The position numbers were made by a program, and so were the translations under genes. Shown piece by piece: positions 57,652 to 64,000 of a stretch of DNA of 64,000 nt (position 1 is its first letter; each line of letters begins with the position of its first letter). This stretch comes from Plutella xylostella (taxonomy: Eukaryota > Arthropoda > Insecta > Lepidoptera > Plutellidae): NCBI RefSeq assembly GCF_932276165.1, contig NC_064009.1, positions 4,154,001 through 4,218,000 of the forward strand. The letters run 5' to 3'. The notes beneath the pieces are model-generated. The model was not told the DNA's origin. It saw only the letters and a list, made by a program, of their open reading frames with translations, and ran no database searches.

Positions 57652-60577
57652 TACCTCAACAGTTCACTTGGAAACATCACGGCAACAAACAATAAATATA
57701 GATTCTCGCAATAATATAGAAAATGTTTATTTATTTCACCAAAACGTGTGCGGAATTACTAATAAAAAAGATGAATTAGAGGTTTATCTTCATGGTTTAG
57801 ATAAAGACGTACACTACATCTGTCTCACCGAACACTTCTTGTACAAAGACTCAGCACCCTTATTTCATCTAGATAATTATAATCTAGCTTCTTATAATAC
57901 AAGAAGCCACAAAAAAAGAGGAGGGTCATTAATAGCTGTCCATAAAGACAGGCCATATGAAGAACTAGAACATTGTAAAAAACTATATAAAGTTAAATGT
58001 TTTGAGGTCTGCGGAGTTAGAGACATTCAAAGTAATGTTTATATTTGTTGTTGCTATAGAAACCCAGAAGATAATACTTATGATATTTTTATGGAAAGAT
58101 TAGAAAAACTTCTTGAGTACTTTTTTGATAAGAAATGTATAATTTGTGGTGATTTTAATATAGATATTCTGTCTGATACCAAAAAACGCAATGAATTTGT
58201 TAATCTCTTAAAGTGTTATAATTTTAGACATGTTATCAACGAGGTTACTTATGTGAAAAATGATTCAAGCTCTTGTATTGATAACTTCTTGACTAACGTA
58301 CCTGAGGCATGTTTGGAGAAACATAATGTTGATCACAATGGCTTGGCAGATGGTCACGCTGGTATTTTCTGTGATTTATCAATTGAAAATGCGAGCAAAG
58401 CTAATAAAATCCCTCAAACACTTTCTGTAGAAAAAAGATGTTTCTCTCAGAAAAATAATGATCAATTTAGGAATGAAATAATGAAACAGAGCTGGACTAA
58501 CAAGGGAATCAATGGATTTATTTCAACATTCGACGGCATTTTCAGAAACAGTTTTCCGAAAAAGAAAGTTCGGGTAAAGACAAAAAGAACAGATCATATT
58601 AAATGGATCACTACAGGAATAAAAGTGTCAAGTAAAATGAAAAGAGTTTTATATGGAGCTCAGCGTTTCGATCCAAGTATAAACGAATACTACAAGAGGT
58701 ATATCTCAATTTATAGGAAAGTAATTAAAATGGCAAAAAAACAGGCAGTCCGGTTTGAAATCGACGGTGCAAAAGATTCCACGAAAGCAATTTGGAGGTG
58801 TGTAAACAAACACAGAAATAAAAAAACCAACACACTTAAAGAAAAACTTCTGCTTAAGGTAGGTAATGAAATAACTGAGAACCCCAAAGAAATTGTTAAC
58901 ATATTTGCAAATCAATTTGATTTTGAAGAATCCAATACATCAAGTGTTAACAAAGACTTGGCTATGAATATATTGGAGAGAGATTCAAAAGTACAAAATG
59001 ACATGTATTGTCGAACATGTAATCCAGCAGAAGTTGAGAAGCTTGTTCGTAGTCTTGAGAACAAAAAATCCTGCGGATATGACGGTCTGCCTATGACAGT
59101 GGTCAAAGACAATATTGATGTGCTAGCAGCTCCGTTGGCCTATTTTTATAATGAGTGCATAAGGCTTGGTATATTTCCAGAACAACTCAAAATTGCAAGG
59201 ATACTACCTATTTTTAAAAAAGGTTCCAAGAAAGATCCATCAAAATATAGACCAATCTCACTTTTACCTATACTTTCTAAAATTTTTGAAAAAATCCTTA
59301 AATCGAGACTACTAGTACATCTTAATATGAACAATGTTATTAGTGATAGACAGTTTGGTTACAGACGAAGCCTAGGAACAGTAGACGCTATAGAAACATT
59401 AGTAAATGATGTAGTACTAAAGCTTAACGACAAAAAGAAGGTAGCTGCCTTATTTCTCGACCTAAGCTCAGCTTTTGATCTAATAGACCATGAAATTCTA
59501 CAAAAAAAATTAGAACATTACGGAGTACGAGGAAACACTTTAAAACTTTTCAAGTCTTACCCTCAGAACAGGAAACAATTTGTAGAGATCACCACCATAG
59601 ATAATAACTCTGAGATGATCACAAAGTCAAAATTGATGAATGTCACTCGAGGAGTTCCGCAAGGCTCAGTCTTAGGACCCATACTTTTCATAGTGTTTAC
59701 GAATGATCTGCTAGAGCATATGAGTCGGTCTATGCCGGATGCCAGGCTAGTCGTATATGCCGATGATACCAATGCTGTAGTTTCAGCCAACGACATAAAG
59801 ACATTGGAATCTGATGTAAACAACATGCTATGCATTTTCTCAACATGGTTCAACATAAATAATCTTAAAATAAATACGACCAAAACAAGTGCTTTACTCT
59901 TTAAAACCACAGCAAGAGATAAAGATAAAATCAATATCATACTTAATGGAGACGAAGTACAAAATGCCAATGTCGTAAAATTTTTAGGAATTTATATTGA
60001 TTCTTCATTGAACTGGAAGCATGAACTCAATGCATTGGAGAGCTCTATTAGTTCTGCATGCTATGCCCTACGAAGTCTCCGGGATGAAATAAGCGAAGAG
60101 CAGCTTAAGATGGTCTACTACGCATTGATAGAGTCTAAGTTGCGTTATAGCATAAAACTTTGGGGTCATAGCTATGAGTACAATGCAAACAAAGCATTTG
60201 TCTTACAAAAAAGGGCTATTCGCACAATTGCCCGTATACCACAAATGGAATCTTGTATGCCAGTTTTTAAGCGACTTGGCATATTGACTGTGCCGAGTTT
60301 GTATATTATGGTCCTTCTTACTGGTCTAGCCAAGAACATCCATTCAATAGAAACGAAGGAAGAGAAGGTCATACGTGAAAGTACAAGAAGAAAAGAGCTT
60401 CCAATCAAACTCACACCACATCTATTGGTGACGAAGCATTCAGCTCCATACCAGGCCATTGTATTTTTTAATAAACTGCCCCCATCCCTAAAATTGATGG
60501 TAACGAAAAGCTGCTTTAAAAGTGAACTGAAATCTCTTTTATTGGAAAAATGTCTATATGACTTGAATGATTTTTGA
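57581..60577 (+). CDS. Retrotransposon ORF2: endonuclease-reverse transcriptase, intact (998 aa)
   Basis: Cuts target DNA and copies the element's RNA by target-primed reverse transcription. Residues about 48-270 are the EEP endonuclease: FHQNVCGI, catalytic Glu84 in CLTEHF, GDFNID near 190-195, and DGHAGIF near 257-263 as the terminal His motif. Residues about 530-790 are the reverse transcriptase: KYRPISLLPILSKIFEKIL, FLDLSSAFDLIDH (Asp627), RGVPQGSVLGPILF, and the catalytic box YADD at 726-729. The thumb and C-terminal helices follow (KFLGIYIDSSLNW). No stop or frameshift occurs. The ATG at 57581 lies inside ORF1; the first 40 or so residues have no clear role, so a later start is possible. 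Confidence 0.95.
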   Translation: MRLVEHLLRIIIRIVFFEFNYKSDTSTVHLETSRQQTINIDSRNNIENVYLFHQNVCGITNKKDELEVYLHGLDKDVHYICLTEHFLYKDSAPLFHLDNYNLASYNTRSHKKRGGSLIAVHKDRPYEELEHCKKLYKVKCFEVCGVRDIQSNVYICCCYRNPEDNTYDIFMERLEKLLEYFFDKKCIICGDFNIDILSDTKKRNEFVNLLKCYNFRHVINEVTYVKNDSSSCIDNFLTNVPEACLEKHNVDHNGLADGHAGIFCDLSIENASKANKIPQTLSVEKRCFSQKNNDQFRNEIMKQSWTNKGINGFISTFDGIFRNSFPKKKVRVKTKRTDHIKWITTGIKVSSKMKRVLYGAQRFDPSINEYYKRYISIYRKVIKMAKKQAVRFEIDGAKDSTKAIWRCVNKHRNKKTNTLKEKLLLKVGNEITENPKEIVNIFANQFDFEESNTSSVNKDLAMNILERDSKVQNDMYCRTCNPAEVEKLVRSLENKKSCGYDGLPMTVVKDNIDVLAAPLAYFYNECIRLGIFPEQLKIARILPIFKKGSKKDPSKYRPISLLPILSKIFEKILKSRLLVHLNMNNVISDRQFGYRRSLGTVDAIETLVNDVVLKLNDKKKVAALFLDLSSAFDLIDHEILQKKLEHYGVRGNTLKLFKSYPQNRKQFVEITTIDNNSEMITKSKLMNVTRGVPQGSVLGPILFIVFTNDLLEHMSRSMPDARLVVYADDTNAVVSANDIKTLESDVNNMLCIFSTWFNINNLKINTTKTSALLFKTTARDKDKINIILNGDEVQNANVVKFLGIYIDSSLNWKHELNALESSISSACYALRSLRDEISEEQLKMVYYALIESKLRYSIKLWGHSYEYNANKAFVLQKRAIRTIARIPQMESCMPVFKRLGILTVPSLYIMVLLTGLAKNIHSIETKEEKVIRESTRRKELPIKLTPHLLVTKHSAPYQAIVFFNKLPPSLKLMVTKSCFKSELKSLLLEKCLYDLNDF

Positions 60578-60951
60578 CATGTTTCATGAACTTTTTTAAT
60601 TTGTTTTGAAATTTTGAATTAATTTGTGACTTAAATTGTTATTTACATTATTTTCGCTTTTATTTCTGACATAGTTTTTAATTTTTTATTTGGACATTAA
60701 TTATATTTACATTAATTTTATTAATAATTTAAATTTATTTTTACTTTTGTTTATGAGACCTTTTAATGCATGTGTGATAGACATAGTTTTTAATTTTTAT
60801 TTGGACATTCATTTTATTAATAATTTAAATTTATTTTTACTTTTGTTTATCAGATCTTTTAATGCATGTGTGATAGGTAATTTATGTTTAGTTATAAGAA
60901 TTTCAAATACACCTTGTGTTTATGAATAAATAAATGAAATGAAAAAATAAC

Positions 60952-63623
60952 ACATCCACGGCACATCCGGGCTCCAAGTTTAAGACGTCATAACTCGACC
61001 TTTTGTGCTCTTATTATTGTGCTCCATTTCTGTTTGTGTCCCGCCATATGCGCCTCGTGACAACGTAAACAGAACTGCCGCCAGATTTATAAAGGGTCTT
61101 GCGATTCTTCAGCGGAATAATATTTGCCTTGCTATACTTAGGACGGAAAATCAACATTTGAAATTGCTCTGTATTTTGCGTAAACTGTTTCTTGCGGGCA
61201 GTTATTATAGTTATAGCGTGAGTTTGCGGCGAAATTATTATTGGTTCTAAATGCCGACGTATTTTGATCGTATCAGGCCCAGAGAGCGTGGTCAGTGGGT
61301 CGGTCATTGTCTCGAGTGTGCAGAATTTTCGCCGGAATCGAACACACGGGCGATTATGGACGAGTGATTATTCGAGTCCGGACGGGAATCGCAGCCGGAA
61401 CGAATCGACACTCGGCGCGCGACGAATCAGCCCTTGATTTATATGTTGCTTTAACTTTAAACCATGAGATATTGATAAGGTCGTTACCGTTCGTCTGGGA
61501 AACAACATGTGTGAAAAATATGCACCTATGCAAATAGCTACAACATTCCAAATAGAGAATTAAAAGTTGTGAACAATACACTACCAGTGAGCTCACAATC
61601 TTTTCCATATAAACAAGTCGATGACTCGTCAGGTGAACCTAAAAGGATAAGTCTACTTTATGCAAGTTTTGGACTGAAGGTTCAGGGCTGATCCACCCGG
61701 TCGCTCGTGAGTCGCCGTGATTCATGTGACCGCGCTCACCTTAAAACCATAAGACTATAAGTCGAAGTAATATTAATTTATAGTCCTTACTCTTGACTTT
61801 AAGAGGGATATAGGACTATAGTACATATTGTATGGCCCTGTCAACAGTAAAAGTACCAACGAACCCATTTACAGAGCGAAAACGATTAAATACCTACATT
61901 AATGTTTTGTAGTAGTAGCCTCACAAACTTGCCCAAAAATAAACCGCACAAAAAGTACTCTATGTCTTTGCAAATTAATGAGAGCAGCGGAGAGTTAAAA
62001 GCAGAGATTAATCTTTCAACGTCCTCTAAGACCCAAATTTACGAAAACCAATAAATCGCGACTACCGGAATGGTATTTTAAAAATTTCTCCACAGAGTCG
62101 TATTTCACTAGCCACCGCAGCCCGCTTTGTTTAATCTCTGTAATTTGAGCCGCACCAGCAAAGGGCAAATTTACCGAAAAACTCGTACAAAAAACTATGA
62201 ATGGGACAAGTGCTAATCCTTCGGAACGACTGCGTTCGAGCGACAAACGAACTGAACAAATTCTCCGGGAAAACACACAAAAAGGTCAAAATGTGCGATG
62301 CCGAGATAAGGCCACATGTGTAGAAAGAATCGGGATTGGACATAAATGAATTAGCTCGAAGTTTGTAGAACAGTTTTTGCACATGCAGTAGAGGACTTTT
62401 ATCAAGTAGAGGCTATATTAGAAAAAGTTAAAACGGTTATGGTTTTCAAATGAGCCATTAAAACGTGTGCGGGCGCCTCCCCGCATGACCCGAGTGCTCA
62501 AGTGGTCGCCTCGCTTCTGGGAATGCAACTACCTGCTTTTTATAGGGCAGATAAGGGCTACACAAATATTCGACACCCGACCTACTTTGATTACCTACTG
62601 ATCGAAACGCAAACAAGAATAGATCGAGCAAGCTTTCGAAACTGAGCGGTTAATGCCGCATCGAAACAAATACTGCGGTTGCGCTACATAACTCTACATC
62701 TTGAGCTTTTACAATGTGTGTGAAAGCAAAATGTAGAAAACAAACTCTGTTTTCAAGAAACCGCTCACGTCTTTTGTTTCAGAAGATAGCGTCGTAAAAA
62801 TATGACGTTTTGTCCCGCCACCATGCGATGTGCGGGATGACTGATAGTCAATTGTCACAGATCCGTTTGTCCTCCGCCTCGCGGCCCTTTGTCGGCCTGT
62901 CTGTCTGTCTGTCACTGCGGATAACCTGACGACACGTGATCTGAACAACAAATCAAAAAACTCTTTTGCATAATAGATAGTAGGTCTTATAGCGTTTCCT
63001 TCCACGACTACTTTTATAAAACAAGTAGCCTCATGGGAATATGTTTTCTATTTTTATGCCGGCTTAGCATGAAATGCCGGGTTAATTAGGTGTCGGAGTC
63101 GGGGAAAATAATTTATATAAGTATGTACCTACACGTATTATAATAATTAACATGCATAAACACATTTTATGGATAAAACTTACACGTTTGTAAATGAAAA
63201 TGCCGCACGTACCGTAAACTCCGTCAGTCAAATAAATGATTGCACGTCGCCGTTGCTATATTCCAACTTACTGCACTAATTCAGAGGATCCAGATCAACG
63301 TACCTGAAAAAAGTAAGTTAACAAACATGATACAAAAGCATTGAATAAAAAACAAGATAAGAAAACATTCATTTATTACTCAGTAAACGGATAAAATATT
63401 ATAGCTACGAGTATCCCGGTAAGGGTGGGCTATTAGATGACGTATGAGAGGTATCCAAATGCTTTATTATACCCGTGTAACCTTTTCTGTGGAGAAACGT
63501 GACTTTCGGAGGTTATTGCACCCGCTACTGCTTCCTGGACGACATTGTTCACAGGAGATAAGCTACCGGAATAACTACTAACTACAGATTGTTTACAATC
63601 TTGATGTATATCTTCCCACTTTT
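60952..63623. other. Stretch without supported genes
   Basis: No exon with recognisable homology. A GTCTGTCTGTCTGTC run occurs near 62899-62915. The remaining open frames are short and lack domains. Confidence 0.5.
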
Positions 63624-64000
63624 TTAGGGTTCCGTAGCCAAAATGGCAAAAACGGAACCCTTATAGTTTCGTCATGTCCGTCTGTCCGTCTGTCCGTCTG
63701 TCCGTCTGTCACAGCCGATTTACTCGGAAACTATAAGTACTACAGTGATGAAATTTGATGGGAATATGTGTTGTATGAACCGCTACAAAAATATGACACT
63801 AAATAGTAAAAAAAAGAATTGGGGGTGGGGCCCCCCATACATGTAACTGAGGGATGAAATTTTTTTTTTCGATGTACATACCCGTGTGGGGTATCAATGG
63901 AAAGGTCTTTTAAAATGATATAAAGTTTTCTAAAAAACATTTTTCTTAACGTGAACGGTTTTTGAGATATCAGCTCTCAAAGTCGTAAAAAGTATGTCCC
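63624..64000 (+). repeat. Dispersed GGTTCCGTA repeat, second near-identical copy (cut by window end)
   Basis: Starts TTTAGGGTTCCGTAGCCAAA and follows the copy at 12319 almost base for base through GGGGTGGGGCCCCCCATACA to AAAGTCGTAAAAAGTATGTC. It differs by one extra GTCCGTCT unit (4 instead of 3) and a few substitutions. The rest lies beyond the window. Confidence 0.9.

Larger units (their letters stand above)
57191..60951 (+). mobile_element. 5'-truncated CR1/jockey-type non-LTR retrotransposon with intact ORF2
   Basis: Contains the C-terminal part of ORF1 (57226-57651), a complete ORF2 (57581-60577) and an AT-rich 3' UTR ending in AATAAATAAATGAAATG plus an A-rich run near 60951. The 3' UTR holds a direct duplication of about 100 bp (from 60668 and 60780, TTTTAATGCATGTGTGATAG in both). 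No clear target-site duplication was found. The intact long frame suggests a fairly recent insertion. Confidence 0.9.

Overview
The window reads as nuclear DNA of an insect, very probably a moth or butterfly (Lepidoptera). The reasons are AT-rich DNA with GT-AG introns, several non-LTR retrotransposons of types common in Lepidoptera (an RTE copy ending in a TCA/ATC-type tail, CR1/jockey-like copies whose first ORF carries a baculovirus-FP-like or SGNH-like domain), a tRNA-headed SINE present four times, a Helitron-like 3' end, and an arthropod CAS-family scaffold gene. Species and family cannot be fixed from sequence alone.

Three spliced host-type genes could be assembled exon by exon, each with consistent GT-AG borders and an open frame. 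(1) A minus-strand gene (5410-9531, 7 exons, 982 codons before the stop) with an N-terminal THAP zinc finger and a P-element/THAP9-like transposase body; four small exons between these parts, plus the start of the last exon, look like tandem duplicates of one module. (2) A plus-strand gene (9953-15729, 8 exons including one of 19 nt, 421 aa) with two Myb/SANT-like (zeste-type) DNA-binding domains and a C-terminal coiled coil; it is head-to-head with gene 1, with 421 bp between the two ATGs. (3) A minus-strand p130CAS/BCAR1-family adaptor gene (18063-27748, 8 exons, 615 aa) with an SH3 domain, a YxxP substrate region, a helical domain, a YDYV motif and a CAS C-terminal domain; it converges on gene 2. 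Two of its exons lie in local tandem duplications, and one duplicate is a plausible mutually exclusive exon.

The rest is dominated by mobile DNA. At 1.2-5.1 kb is a dead CR1/jockey-like element (minus) with a SINE in its ORF1. An RTE fragment and a SINE sit in introns of gene 2. hAT-like and mariner-like non-autonomous elements sit in introns of gene 3, one nested inside another. At 34.1-35.0 kb is a TRIM: a 949-bp LTR element with two 131-bp LTRs, a tRNA-Ser-type primer site and a 5-bp target duplication. A deleted hAT copy lies at 43.3-44.1 kb and a small Tc1/mariner MITE at 53.6-53.8 kb. At 57.2-60.95 kb is a 5'-truncated CR1/jockey-like element with an intact 998-aa endonuclease-reverse transcriptase.

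The strangest region is 47.4-52.76 kb. It is a block of successive tandem arrays (464-bp units, 155-bp hairpin units, an array of 13 copies of a 17-bp mirror-symmetric motif, a 211-bp duplication, and 150-bp units). It ends in a GC-rich hairpin plus CTAG followed by T, as a Helitron does, so the whole block may be one large non-autonomous Helitron-like element. Regions at about 27.7-34.0, 35.0-42.4, 44.1-47.4, 53.8-57.2 and 61.0-63.6 kb contain no gene that can be supported.
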